Source: Tipula vernalis (lineage: Eukaryota; Arthropoda; Insecta; Diptera; Tipulidae). Taken from it: DNA of 64,000 nt. Position 1 is the stretch's first letter. The number at the start of each line of letters is the position of its first letter. Shown in pieces: positions 44,668 to 56,219 of this stretch. A model generated the notes under the pieces. The model did no database searches and was not told where the DNA came from. It saw only the letters and a list, made by a program, of their open reading frames with translations. The position numbers were made by a program, and so were the translations under genes. The DNA lies in assembly GCA_958295665.1 (NCBI GenBank), contig OY282559.1, forward strand, positions 246,198,764 through 246,262,763. Reading direction: 5' to 3'.

Positions 44668-45341
44668 TACAAAATTTCATCTCAAAAGGGTTACAAATTT
44701 GCAAATACTTACCATAGAAGAGATGTCAACGTTACTTGCCGAAATTGAGGCCTTATTAAATTCTAGGCCAATTTGTAGCAGGGCATTTCTTAATTGGGCG
44801 GCCTACTACACAATTACTATCACACGATTTCAGAGATGTCAAGTTATCAAAATTAAACTGATGGCATCTTATACAACAAACGGCCCAATATTTTTTGAAA
44901 CAATGGCAGCAGGAGTACCTGACGAATCTTCAAAACAAAAGCAAGTGGCAAAGACAAAAGCTTGTCTTTATCCAAATAGTCATTGGGCAGAATCATTGAA
45001 GTACATATTACTTCAATGATTCTGCCCAATGACTATTTGAATAAAGACAAGCTTTTGTCTTTGCCACTTGCTTTTGTTTTGAAGATTCGTCAGGTACTCC
45101 TGCTGCCATTGTTCCAAAAAATATTGGGCCATTTGCTGTATAAGTTGCCATCAGTTTAATTTTGATAACTTGACATCTCTGAAATCGTGTGATAGTAATT
45201 GAGTGGTAGGCCGCCCAATTGAGAAATGCCCTGCTACAAATTGGCCTAGAATTTAATAAGGCTTCAATTTCGGCAAGTGTTGACATCTCTTCTATGGTAA
45301 GTATTTGCAAATTTGTAACCCTTTTGAGATGAAATTTTGTA
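44668..45341. repeat. Large palindrome of BEL integrase sequence
   Basis: The left arm 44668-45003 and right arm 45009-45341 are inverted copies of about 335 bp with a 5-bp spacer (45004-45008) and only a few differences. Each arm encodes the same integrase tail (EIEALLNSRPICSRAFLNW). The right arm is in register with the BEL/Pao element further right; the left arm is its inverted duplicate. Confidence 0.93.
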
Positions 45342-46030
45342 CTTTTAACTGTCGCTTCCCATAACCCACCAAAGTCTGGTGAACTATAGGCGAATTGAAC
45401 TTGAAGGATATTCGATCTGTTAATAGTCTATTGGAAATTGTCTTAGCATTTCCATTTACAAATGTGTACACCTCAATCAATTTGGATGAAGCACCGAAGA
45501 AAGCGGAATCGTTGTCGCAGTATATTTCGCTACATATGCCTCGATGCGCAATAAATCTACGAAGTGATCCGATAAATGCTTCTGTGGTAAGATGTGAGAG
45601 TAACTCTATATGCACAGCTTTGGTAGCCATATATTATATGTTTTTTGCCCTCTTCCCCTTATGATATTCAATTCCTACTTTTTAGAGTGGTCTGATGAAT
45701 TCCATTCTTGCATTTGGCAAATCACCCACTATTTGATTAAACTCTTTTGCTGTTTATTTGACGCATCAAATACATTTGTGTATGACTCTTCGGACTAAAG
45801 TTCTGCAACCTACGATTCAGTACTTTGAACATAAGGTTGCCATCATTAAGGTAGCTCCAGAATGTAATTGTCGACCACGGGAATTTTCGCCACGGGAATT
45901 TGAGACGACTTATGGGTGATAGTGGTTTCTTCAGCTTCAAACGTTCAATGTCGTCATTAAATTCCTTGTTCTGTAAGTGCTTGAATATTAGTTTTTCTGC
46001 CGTATGTAGTTTTGTCGTGTGAAGCAATTT
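45009..46030 (-). pseudogene. BEL integrase
   Basis: The frame 46027-45737 carries the N-terminal part (HLQNKEFNDDIERLKLKKPL; LQNFSPKSHTQMYLMRQINS). The core at 45630 reads TKAVHIELLSHLTTEAFIGS, LRRFIAHRGICSEIYCDND, the BEL core with its catalytic Asp in YCDND (usually SDNGT). The tail at 45310 reads EMSTLAEIEALLNSRPICSR, usual for BEL (LxxIEAxLNSRPL). It is interrupted by shifts at about 45400 and 45640. Confidence 0.88.
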
Positions 46031-46269
46031 ACCTTGTGCCTGAAAGTATGTTTTTAGTAACAGTTTATTAAAACTTGAATATTTCCCAATTAGGTGATCA
46101 AGCAGTGTGTTCTCTGGGATTTGAATTGATAACGAATAAGTGTGTGCTTCTTCTTGTAGGTTTGAACAGGAAGGGTTTTTGATAGGCCAAACTTGAGCGT
46201 TTGCAAGCCATCCCGGTTCGTTCCTCCACAGTTTACAATCGGCGACTTCTTCTGCGTTTAGACCTCTAC

Positions 46270-47640
46270 TAGCACTAACTGCTGGATTTCGCTGTGAAGA
46301 GACATTGAGAATTTCGGCCGTACGGTTACCAACAAAGACTTTCTACTTTTTTTTGAGGAGTCGAAAACCATTCCAGAACTATCATAGAATCCGTCCAAGC
46401 GTACATTCCATTTATTTTATTTTGTAGTGAATTTTTTATGGTAAATAACAGCTTTTTTACGAGTACTGTGCCGTACAACTCAAGCCAGTAAATAGATGGA
46501 TATTTGTTCAACAGGTAAGACCTTCGCTTTTGCTGACAATAATTATATTTTCCTTTCTCCTGTTGAAATTGTAACTCGAGCATATACCACCGCTGCATAG
46601 GTGCCATTGGAGACATCTAAAAATCCGTGAAACGCTAGTTTCGTAGGGCAATTGGTATTGATATATGTGGGAATCTCAAAATGTTCGACGTTAGGTAGGT
46701 AGTTTCTAATGGTGAGCCGTTCGGTAATTAGGTTATATGGTAATTGTTCGTCCCATCCCAAAATGTTGGGTCCATAAACAGACGGTGGCTGGTGCGAACC
46801 ATCCCAATGGATCGAAAAGGAGGCTCGTCTCAGATAAGATGCTTCGTTTGGTCATAATAGGTTGATCGTTTAATTGAACACGAAACTGAAAAACATCTTT
46901 TACTGGGCTCCAATATAATCCGAGCACTTTAATTGCCTGGGACTGTTCGATTTCGAGTTCTCATGCATCATTTAAATCATGATCAATTTGATTTATTATA
47001 TATTTATCATGGGCTAACCATGTTCTCAGAGTAAAGCCTGATTTTGAAAGTATTGTAATTATTTGCTGATTTATGTCTGGTTTTTTCGACGGAACAGCAC
47101 CAGACATCAGGTCATCTACGTAAATATTTTTGTTAATGTGGTTTGCTGCCTTTGAATATATTTTCCTGTTACGTGCTGCGGCTTCATTAAATGTTCTGGT
47201 TTGTCAGGAAAGATGCACTCGCGGTAGCATATGTTACTATATCTGCGTATTATCGAAATATTTTCTCAACATCGGGATGAATGTTTTTTGAAACTCTCTG
47301 AAATGCAATATTATTACAAACAAGGATGATCGTACCGTCCTGTTGTGATTTTAGCCTTATGTTCTTATCTCGGTATTAGTATCATGTGCCCCAATGATAA
47401 ATATTCGTTCATGAACTCCTTATACCGCACAGCATATGTGGCGTTTCCGGTGAACATCTTTTCGATTGCACGCAATCGTTGGATTGCAATATCTAATGTT
47501 TCGCCTAAAATGGTTTGTGATATTTTACAAGGCAAACGAACGACCAAGCAGCATGTAGTATCAATCTTATTGGTTTCTCTAAAATGCGTTTCACAGAAAA
47601 TTTCTTCTTCTGAAAATTTGGCCATTGTTGAATTGACATT
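46270..47640 (-). pseudogene. BEL reverse transcriptase and RNase H
   Basis: The N-terminal frame 47625-47365 reads FSEEEIFCETHFRETNK, RLRAIEKMFTGNATYAVRYK and MNEYLSLGHM, as in BEL. YVDDLMSGAVP lies at about 47122-47095 with the catalytic YVDD intact. Then LGLYWSPVKDVFQFRV, KRSILSETSLLFDPLGWFAP (46927-46733) and LPNVEHFEIPT with LAFHGFLDVSNGTYAAVVYA, the RNase H start with its first Asp (46761-46543). The remaining RNase H is at 46616-46326 (YAWTDSMIVLEWF). Frames change between blocks. Confidence 0.9.
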
Positions 47641-47649
47641 TTCTAGTTC

Positions 47650-48697
47650 CCAGGACTTTCATAAGAGCCCATCCGATTGTAAGTGACGTGAAGCGACACG
47701 TCTGCTTATTTTTGAACCCATCATATATGAAATATTCACCACTTTACCAGTGCCGTGGGTAGTATTGCAGTCCCCCACTTGGGCTGAATAATTGACGTTT
47801 TGCGAAGCTGGATTTGAAATGCTGGAACTCTCTGGTTGGTTCTCATGAATCAGCATGTAGTGTTTTCTTCCGCAATATTTGCATCTAAACTTTGACTTAC
47901 AATTGAAAATATCATGGTTGTTATTTAAACAATTAAATCAACGATTCTGAGTTTTTAGCAAGTGGCAGTGATGTGGCTTTTCACATTATAAAGATTTGAT
48001 TGTTGTGGTGGTGGTGGTATTCGTCAATTTAAGCTGCGTAACGATTCTAATACATCGAATCGTTGGCTGAAGAATTCGTAGAACTCCTTTAAAGTTTGTA
48101 ATTTGGTGTTAGCCGACCGATGATTGCGCTGACAATCCAATGGTTTCTTAATCTAGTTTTGCTGTTAAGATGTGTATCAACCAATGATCTCTGGAATTTG
48201 CACTTTCACCAGTGCTTTTAGGTCACGGATATATCTAATATTCTTCTCAAGTGTGCGCTGTTCGCTTTTGTAACGGATGGCTGACTCATAAACTTCTTCA
48301 TAAACATGAAAATAGTATGTTTCTTTCGGTCGTACCTTTCTCTGAGCTTCTTAAACGCCTCAATGTTATTGGCATATGCTAAACTGATTTAGCAATCCTG
48401 CGGCTTCAAAACTTAGTGTGCCTTTCAGATACTGTAATTTTTGATAAGGTGTTATTCGTGGGTTGTCATGTATCGTGGAGCAAAATAGATCGTAGAATGA
48501 TTCCAATCAGTGTAACCACCGGTAAAGATAGGTTCTGATATTTTCAGCAACTTAACTTAGCGTAGGCGCCCTATATTGGATAACCTCACTTCAATCTTTT
48601 CGGCTTGGGTTTGTTTATTTATAACCTTTAAATAATTTATCAGTTACGCTGCCTTTAATACTAGCACGCTTTTTTTTAAGGTTGCGAGGTCGGTCAT
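47650..48697 (-). pseudogene. BEL gag
   Basis: Starts at the ATG at 48697 (MTDLATLKK) and, after a shift at the A-run near 48675, reads KRASIKGSVTDKL, the usual BEL gag N-terminus. Broken patches follow (LHWLESFYDLFC-like near 48490; NNIEAFKKLRERYDRK near 48340). The lower part, 47856-47659, is Ser/Asn-rich and runs into the reverse transcriptase frame, so the protease seems deleted. Confidence 0.75.
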
Positions 48698-48999
48698 TTT
48701 GTTTCACTCCCTTTAAACACACGTTGAACACTTTCACTATATTCACTATGTTCACAATTTTAAACGTGAAAGATTTGAGAATAAATAAAATAAAATGTTT
48801 GACCCGAACTGGTTTACAAGGGCACACGAATATCAATATTGGCAAGAAATTCAGTGAAATCAACTGCACCATTTCAAATATCAGCGATGAAGATAGAAGC
48901 CGCAACCTTACGAATTTCAATCAGAGATTCCAAATTTACAATTTTACAGCGCTGTGTGTAAGGTAGTAAATTCCCTATATTCTGTCACATTGGAAGTTC

Positions 49000-49891
49000 A
49001 GGATCAAACAGCCACTTCATTTTGTGCAGCAAGTATAGAATTAATGGTTTTTATATTCGTTCAATTCGATCAATATACTACTCCAGTTTAGACCGTAGAA
49101 GAGAATAGTACAAACCTGCGTGTCACGACGAACGAAGCCAATCAAACTATTAGACTCAGCTACAATTAAGTTAATATGATCCCGGAAAATCAACTGATGG
49201 TCCAAGATGACTCGCAAATCCTTAAATGTCGTTACTCTTTCGAGCGGCTGATTATTAATATCTTAAGGATGAGTAATCATCTTTTCTCTCCTGAAGAAAC
49301 ACATAACCTTACATTTTTCTAGAAAAAAATGATAAAAACCGCTGACATTTGAAAAAAATGACATCTAGCTGACTTCTAGACTCAAACGCTTCAAAACTTT
49401 CGATGTCCAAAACAACTTAGCATCCACCGACAAATTATCTTCAAGATTTGAGATATAGCTTCTGTAAGCGAGCCGATGCTGATTATCGAAATCTCGACGT
49501 AACTGGCGGAATAAATTAATATAAAGTAAATTATCACCATTTAAATTAGCAAGCTTGTGAGCTTTTTCTTCCTATTTCTTAAATTGATCAAGTTATTATT
49601 AAACCATGTTGGATGGTTATTCTTCCGATTATAACTTTTAGGCACATATTTATCAAAATCCTTAAATAGAACACAATAAAATGCATCAACTAAACCATCA
49701 ACATCGCTCCGTTTATGATTAAAAATTTCATCCCAGTACAGATTCTCTAAAAACATATGCAATCCTGAAATATTTTTAAAGTTATAATTCATCGTAAATT
49801 GTTTATGACTATTGAATTTATAAAATAGCTCTAAACAGTTAAAATCAATTTCTAATCTATAATGGTGTAATCTCTCAGGATTAAATGGCAA
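49000..49891 (-). pseudogene. Jockey-like LINE ORF2 fragment with internal deletion
   Basis: The frame 49891-49541 reads VDGLVDAFYCVLFKDFDKYV and PTWFNNNLINLRNRKKKL, the linker between endonuclease and reverse transcriptase. Then RRDFDNQHRLAYRSYISNLE and DNLSVDAKLFW-like patches. After missing sequence comes PLERVTTFKDLRVILDHQL (about 49250-49190), with NLIVAESNSLIGFVRRDTQV, the thumb end of a Jockey-type reverse transcriptase. The catalytic centre is deleted. Confidence 0.8.
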
Positions 49892-49894
49892 TAT

Positions 49895-51600
49895 TCACTT
49901 TGTAATCGAACAATAATTAGGATCACAATAGTAACACTATTTCCAGAAATGAGTAGCTAAATATATACCTATATAGGAAAGAATGATACAATGAAAACTC
50001 AAAAAATAACGGCCAGAGTGTGATTGACTGAAATTAAGATTATATGTTGCTCTTCTAAAAAATCAACTTTTTTGAGTTGCGTCACCCTTCTTGTGCACCA
50101 ACGATGTCCCCGAGTACGTCTTAGTTAGTTTGCGCATTTAAATAAAACAAATCACTAAATTAAATCAAATTAATAAAATTAAGATAAACTAAACAAATTA
50201 TTTGTTTTAAAATTAATTACCGTAATTAATTTTACAATTTTATTGTATAGTATGTGCACAAGTTGAAATACATGATATTATATAAATTAATTTTTAATCG
50301 GATTATCAGATTATGGTAATTATTTGGTTTTTGTTTTTTTGCTGCCTGTTTGCGCGATCGATACACATAAATCTTTTGCGCGATATTCAAGTTTCATTAT
50401 AATAATATGCGCAATCACTTACATACTTATTTACTTTATGTAGTAAATTGATCATATGAAAATTAATGATGTTGTATAATCCTCGATGAACAAATGGTTT
50501 TGCACTTGAACTCAATTAACAACAAATGATTTGGTGGCGCTATATTGATTCTTATAATCATAATTGTTTAATTAATTGGATTTTAATTGTTGATTAATTG
50601 CTGTATCGGATTTGTAGTGATAGTCGATATTTTTTGTGTAGCTAAACATTCATTTAATTTTATAAATTATTTAGCAGAATAGTGGCAATGACTTGGTTAC
50701 TATAATATGTGGAATGCGGATATTTCAAAACGAACCTGCTTCGTTTTAATTTGAAGAATCAATTACAATGAGCACTTGATGAGATATATTAATTGATAAG
50801 TAACCTTTTAAAATTTTATTCAACTTGGAAGTAACTTTAAAGTTAGCTCTCAACTTTCGTGAAAAGTGTCAGATTGACGACAAAATATGACAACTGAAAT
50901 AAACTACACTGAAAAAAAAATTGAGCGACTTTAGCTAGTTTAATTGGTTTTAGTAATAATAACCTAGGTTTTGGTTAATTTAGCAACAAATCGCTTGTGT
51001 GAATTTGAATCACGCATCTTTCAAAATTCAAAACTAGCTAGGTTAATTTATTTCCTCGGCGTTTACTAAATTATACATCAAATTAACTTATGTGCGAGGT
51101 TAATATGTATTACAATTAATTGACGTTGGAGTAGTTAAATTAACTCTGTTTTGTATTTTTCACCCACAAGTAGATTTTACTTTACTTACCACAGTCTAAA
51201 TAAACTACTGCTGTGTCGAACGATTGTAATAATAACGATGTAAATTTTTATGATTGATAAATTTTAACCGTTTTTTTTCGATCGAACGAGAAATTGGTGG
51301 AATTTCTTCTCGAATATATTTTCAAATGGCCGTTTTCCTTAATATGAGAGTCTATGACCTACGAAGACCACTTGCACATTGCATTGATTCATACCAGCCT
51401 ATAGTACTGACATGTAAGGTGGGTATAGGCAAATGAATTCTGCACTCTCAACAAGGGGTTATATTATGTGTACCGAATGAAATTTGTGATTCCCAAATTT
51501 ATATTATCACATGGGTTACTGCGCAAAGGAAAAAAATAGTACCGTTATTTTGTAGAAAAACAATTGAAAAAAAATGAATAAACGTCAAATTGTGCATTTT
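49895..51600. other. AT-rich spacer, nothing recognised
   Basis: No coding motif. CACTGAAAAAAAAATTGAGCG at about 50909 and nearby TTAGTAATAATAACCTAGG have the look of a small-element terminus, but no matching partner end was found. Confidence 0.4.
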
Positions 51601-51609
51601 TTATTTATT

Positions 51610-52260
51610 TCGAAATGGACGAATCAGAATAAGAAAATCGTGATTTAATAATTAGATTGTGCAATGATCGTCCAGAGTATACTAATAAAAAAATTGATAA
51701 ATTTGCTGGTGTTTCCTGGTAACAAATACGGTAACAAATGTAAAAAATAAATTTCATTTCAATCTTTCTGTATCACCTAAGCCCGGATCCGGAGCAAAGA
51801 AAGGTACTCGAAATAAAATGTTGGATCAGAAAACTGTAAGCGTCATTACCAAACATCCTGCGATATCTGTGCGGGATTTGGCCAGAAAAGCCAAAACAAC
51901 TAAATCGATGGTGGAACAAGCTAAAACCAGAAATAATCTACGAATACATAAGAAGTCAAAATCCCAAAAAGAAGTGTTGAACAATTCAATAGAGGGATAG
52001 ATCGAGCAAAGAATCTTAACAAATGGTTGAACGACCGGAAATATTCTTGTATCGTAATGGATGACGAGACATACATCAATATGCATTTCTCGACACTTCC
52101 AAGTCCCCAATATCACATCAGAAAGAAAGATAAAGAACTGGACGAATCAATTACTACCATAGCTGTTGAAAAATTTACAGATGCCAGAGTCACTGAAGAT
52201 GGATACATAAATAATTACCGCGTTGTCCAGTATTTATTATGAAAATCCTCATTTTTTGGA
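51610..52260 (+). pseudogene. Tc1/mariner-like transposase relic
   Basis: The frame 51818-52000 reads MLDQKTVSVITKHPAISVRD, LARKAKTTKSMVEQAKTRNN and LRIHKKSKSQ, a helix-turn-helix of the Tc1/mariner group. A second frame (52027-52242) reads SCIVMDDETYINMHFSTLP, where the first catalytic Asp lies in the MDDE block. A further patch in a shifted frame (ENPHFLDKSGLDH) follows. There is no third catalytic residue and no ends are recognised. It differs from the mariner at 29928-36201. Confidence 0.75.
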
Positions 52261-52264
52261 CAAG

Positions 52265-53750
52265 TCTGGCCTAGATCATTTCATAAAAGGTGCATTTTTA
52301 TAATTTTAAAATAAGGAACTAGCTTATTTAAAATAACCACATAGGTTGTTGTTAGACTATAGAAAAAACTAAAATCTACATTTGTGCTTTAAAAACAATT
52401 AATATTTGTTCCAATTTGAACGGTTTTTGCAACCCAAAGTGAACTTGACGGAACATCTACTCGAATATTTCCGTGAAATGCTCTTTCAAGTAATCAGGAA
52501 ATTCTTTTTGGATCGGAAAACGTCAAAAATTGACTTGAAATAGGGCCACACGTGAACATATGCAGTTTGTACTTTTACATAGTTTGGATAAACCACCCAG
52601 GTATAGCTAAACCAGTTCTTTCACAGTCACACAGGATCAGCGAAGCAAATGAAAAAAAACAATAACTTCACATCTTCCCGCATTTATATATATAGGTACT
52701 TTACCAAGGTTAATATAACCTCCGTTGAACCTCAGAGCTGCTGGTTAGAATTAGCATCCACATTACAATCAGAGGGATATGGGTCATTTCAGATTAAGAT
52801 ACAGTTCTATTAAATATTACAGTTGGAGAAAGTTCTAGAGAATCTTAATGAAAATACAAAACAAAGGTATTTGGAATGGTTAAGGAAGTTCTTAGCTTCA
52901 TTTATTGGATTAGGTACTACATATGTGTATGTTGCAAGTTTATTTTGTAAAAATTGTAAGCCAGTCATTTTGTTAATCAGGTTTTGAGATAACAAGACTC
53001 GCGCGTCCAACACCAAATACGGCTTGAGCTTGATGTATTCAAGCTTATAGTTAGAGATGCGCTTTCTTGTAAACTGATAGTTGTCCTGATAGGTTTAGCC
53101 ACGTCGCATACTACAACTACACTTAGCTGAGGAAGTTCTCAGGTTTTAATTTGGCTGATGATCATTTACAACCACGTCTTGGATTGTTCTGTCGGACACG
53201 AAAATTAGTTCTACCTAAGACGTGTGCCGAGTTCTCAAACCTCGTTAAAAAAAATCGTTGCCTTAGACATCAGACTCGATTAGAACATGTTTAATCATAC
53301 CAATTAGGTTTCACCTAAAAGTTGATTACATTAAAATGACAGCGTTCATTTTTGAATGAAGAAGTAGCTTTTATAACCGGTTTTGGACGCAGTAGAAGAT
53401 CTACTAAGTTTGAGTGTATTGTGAGCTGTTGTAGCGAGTATAGTTCATACTGCCACTGGTGGTTACTCCGAACCCAACACAGTTTGATCAGACACCACTC
53501 CTGCAGAGTACTCGTAGCGATTGGAATACGGACATGGGCAACCGATAATAATGATCATTTAATTACACAGAAATACACAGTAAAGTTATTTGAGGTACTG
53601 CATTTTCACTTAGTGTCTTATTTTTTTATTCTGAGATACCGTCTTTTCTGCTAAATGAACTGTAGAAAAATGTCTATATGAAAATAAATAAAACTTCAAA
53701 TTCATAAAATCCATATAAAACTAAATGTCAAATCAATTTTTTTTTTAATC
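52265..53750. other. AT-rich spacer, nothing recognised
   Basis: No domain recognised. A 100-codon plus-strand frame at 53352-53654 contains a Cys-rich middle and a hydrophobic end but resembles no family I know. Confidence 0.4.
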
Positions 53751-53764
53751 TTAAGTTTTATTAT

Positions 53765-54050
53765 AGGTGTTGGGTGCGTCTCAATAGGGTAGGGGTTGAC
53801 CGTCTATAGCCATGTAGAAACCACCAAATGTGTCTAGTATACCTCCACGTGGTAACACCCGGGCAGCGATGTGAAGCATCGGCGAAATACTAGAGGTGAG
53901 TGCAGTATCCTATAAATGAGCAATGAGGGGAAGAAATATGGAAACTAATACCCCAGGTGGTACACCTGTTGCTCAGGTAAATCCCCTCTTCGGGGTCGCT
54001 CTCATGGATTCTGGGGGAGACCAGCCATTGCTATACTAATTTTTCATTTT
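53765..54050 (+). other. GC-rich fragment with short ORF, possible LINE 5' end
   Basis: Sharply GC-richer than its surroundings, with CACGTGGTAACACCCGGGC and a short hairpin, CCCCTCTTCGGGG. It contains a 33-codon frame from the ATG at 53938 (METNTPGGTPVAQVNPLFG) ending at 54037. A GC-rich leader followed by a Gly/Pro-rich ORF1 start fits the 5' end of a LINE. No downstream LINE part is attached, so this is a guess. Confidence 0.3.
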
Positions 54051-54139
54051 TGTTTTTTTCGTTAAATTTTGGCAACAGTGTTGTATCTATGTTTAGCATA
54101 TATGTATCTACCTGTGTATTGTGTATTTTTTTATAAAAC

Positions 54140-54217
54140 AGAAAAATTCGATCAACCGGGATATTTGATTATCCGGGAAACATTCGGTCCCGGATAATCG
54201 AGTTTTGACTGTATAGG
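54140..54217. mobile_element. One terminus of a pogo/Tigger-like element
   Basis: Reverse-complemented, the end reads TACAGTCAAAACTCGATTAT followed by CCGGGACCG, close to the CAGTCAAACCTCGATTATCCGGG terminus of pogo/Tigger elements. TA at the edge fits that group. An internal inverted CCCGG..ATAATC repeat is present. No second terminus or transposase was found. Confidence 0.65.
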
Positions 54218-54249
54218 AAAAAGATTTTTGCCTGCGGTACAGTTGATCT

Positions 54250-55290
54250 AATGATTCTCTTATACTGTTCTTTGTTTTACTGGTTGAGATGATGTGTTAT
54301 GTAACATGAACGATTTCCTATCCGAACTATTTAACTTCCAGAATGAATCGTTTAACGCCTTACGATGATCTTCACATATATTTTGCAGACACTTCTTTTT
54401 GCATACACACGGTGGTTGAAGTGGATGTTTTACTATTTGTTTTAGTTTTTTTTTTGAATTTCTTTCTTTCTGATGTGTCATACTTCTTTCTTTACCTTAC
54501 TGTCCTCGGTTTGGTATAATCTATTGCTGCTTATTCGGTGTTATGCGAATTCAAGTTTTTCTCCAACGCCATTAACTCGTTTGCTTCCTATTCCCCTAAA
54601 TGGTCCAACCCCGTCAATATATCATTTTCGGTCATCTTAATACTTGTTCCTCTGTGGTATCTACATTTAAACAATTGTCTCTGGCTATTACCTCGTTAGT
54701 TTTAAAAGTTGCAAACTCTTCGATTGTATTTAACTTAGTAACTACCAGTTATCCTCAAAATGCTGTGCTGTTTCTTCTTCTAATATTCTCGATTGAAGTG
54801 TGCTTGTTGTCAATGTTTTGTTTTCAATTTCTCTAGTTGATATTGATACCAATTCCATTAAAGTCGGTGAATTAATATAATTTCGCCTTATATCAGAGAT
54901 ATTTTCAAAAGGCTGTGTGTTTGGCACTTCTATAACAATTTGGTTGAATATCATTTGTCAAAGTTTCTTTCATTGTGTCAATTGGTACGGATGCCAATTC
55001 AATTGGTGGAGAGTTTCCTTTTCTCAAGACATCAGCTGATTCTTTAATAGATATTATATCCTTTTGTAATAATTTTACTGGCTCATAATTTTTTGCCGTC
55101 GATGTTTCAATCGTTTGCTCGTTTTGATATTGCACTTCGGGGTCGTCATCTGATTCATCGTCGGTTGGAAAAAATTCAGGGTCAATGGATTCAATGTTGA
55201 TTTTCAATTTTGTTTCTTTTCGAAATTTTTTTCTTAGTAATTTGTTTTTTTTCGCCAGTATCATTTGTGTTTTCCTTTGTGACATGTTTC
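54250..55290 (-). pseudogene. TE-like gene: acidic N-terminus and Cys-rich domain
   Basis: From the ATG at 55285 (MSQRKTQMILAKKNKLLRKK) the frame has an acidic linker (FFPTDDESDDDPE) and runs about 127 codons. It is preceded by a possible acceptor (TCAG at 55292). After a shift near 54930 it continues (54954-54742). A final frame, 54481-54260, holds PPCVCKKKCLQNICEDHRKA and LNDSFWKL. The C-x-C-x3-C..C and FWxL pattern recurs in a group of uncharacterised insect and fish proteins I believe to be TE-derived; I cannot name the superfamily. No catalytic half is seen below 54250. Confidence 0.5.
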
Positions 55291-55599
55291 CTGAATCTGA
55301 GAATAAAATAAAATTGATCTTTAAAAGGAAAACGTTTCTCAAGCTTGTAACAAGTAAAATGGATGTGCTTTGTTTTTAAACCGGACAAACTAAACACTTA
55401 ACATAATTTATTCATAACTTATCATTCATCACTATGCACAAACCAAAATCACTTGATCACATACAAAATCAACACCCGAGTTATACGAAATTATATCGAA
55501 CTGAGCCCGCCTGCACATTATAATTATTGTTTAAACAAGCAAAAATATAACGGTACTTTATATGAGAAAGTTCTCAATTAAATTAGAAATTAATACTTA

Positions 55600-56210
55600 G
55601 TCGAGCCGTATCTATCATTTGCTTAGCGAAAAAGGTTCATCTCATAGCTCAAATAAAGGTAACTAATTTATAGTTTAGTGTTTCCGTTAAAATAACGTTG
55701 GAAATAAACCCGAATGGAGCCGTATCTAGGTTTTACTAAGCAAAAACGGCACATATAAGCACAAATTCTCTTTGCTCAGAAAAGTTACCGCTATATTGCT
55801 TGGTAGTACTATTTAAATATTGTTGAAATTTATGCTGATTCGAGCGGTAACTATGTTTTTGTTAGTGAGAAAGGCGCATTACACAGGATGGAAAAGTTAC
55901 CGCTGTTATTGTTAAGTATTTCTGATTTACGATATTATTGTTTATGATTAGTTTAGACAATTATTGGGAATGTCTAAATAGAATTAGCCATTTATTGAAT
56001 TACGGCTTCTAAGCTTACTAAATTATAGATACGCCGTATTTGCTTAGATTAATGTTTGAAAATTGAGATACGCAATGGTTTCTTATTGTGTTTTAGGCAT
56101 TTTCTAATTGAGATACCGCTTTTCTGTTAATTTCAAAAGATGCATTTTGCTACGAACTATCCAAAGCTATAAAAACTTACCGCTTTCTTATTTACCACGG
56201 CAGAGTACTT
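55600..56210. repeat. Diverged tandem array, about 125-bp units
   Basis: Related units begin GAGCCGTATCTATC (55604), GAGCCGTATCTAGG (about 55731), GAGCGGTAACTATG (about 55840) and GCCGTATTTGCTTAG (about 56030). They share AGTTACCGCT, GCTTAGCGAAAAA- or TTAGTGAGAAAGGCG-like blocks. One unit has AGCGGTAACT and AGTTACCGCT in inverted order, so it can fold. Units are strongly diverged. Confidence 0.55.
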
Positions 56211-56219
56211 CTTATGATT

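Larger units (their letters stand above)
45009..48700 (-). mobile_element. BEL/Pao retrotransposon, decayed
   Basis: Minus strand from 48697 down: gag, (protease missing), reverse transcriptase, RNase H, integrase. The domain motifs are those of BEL/Pao, including YVDDLMSGA and KAVHIELLSHLTTEAF. No LTR pair is seen. The element ends at the palindrome axis near 45009 and its 5' side beyond 48700 is not resolved. All domains carry stops or shifts. Confidence 0.85.

Noticed and set aside
44699..45019. Second, plus-strand BEL element
   Set aside because: The plus-strand integrase frame is only the inverted arm of the palindrome; no other BEL domain lies on the plus strand.
48682..48966. 94-codon plus-strand ORF near the BEL gag start
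   Set aside because: It is antisense to the gag start and upstream region, with no recognised domain.
50909..50935. Small-element terminus CACTGAAAAAAAAATT
   Set aside because: No partner inverted end or target duplication was found within 2 kb.
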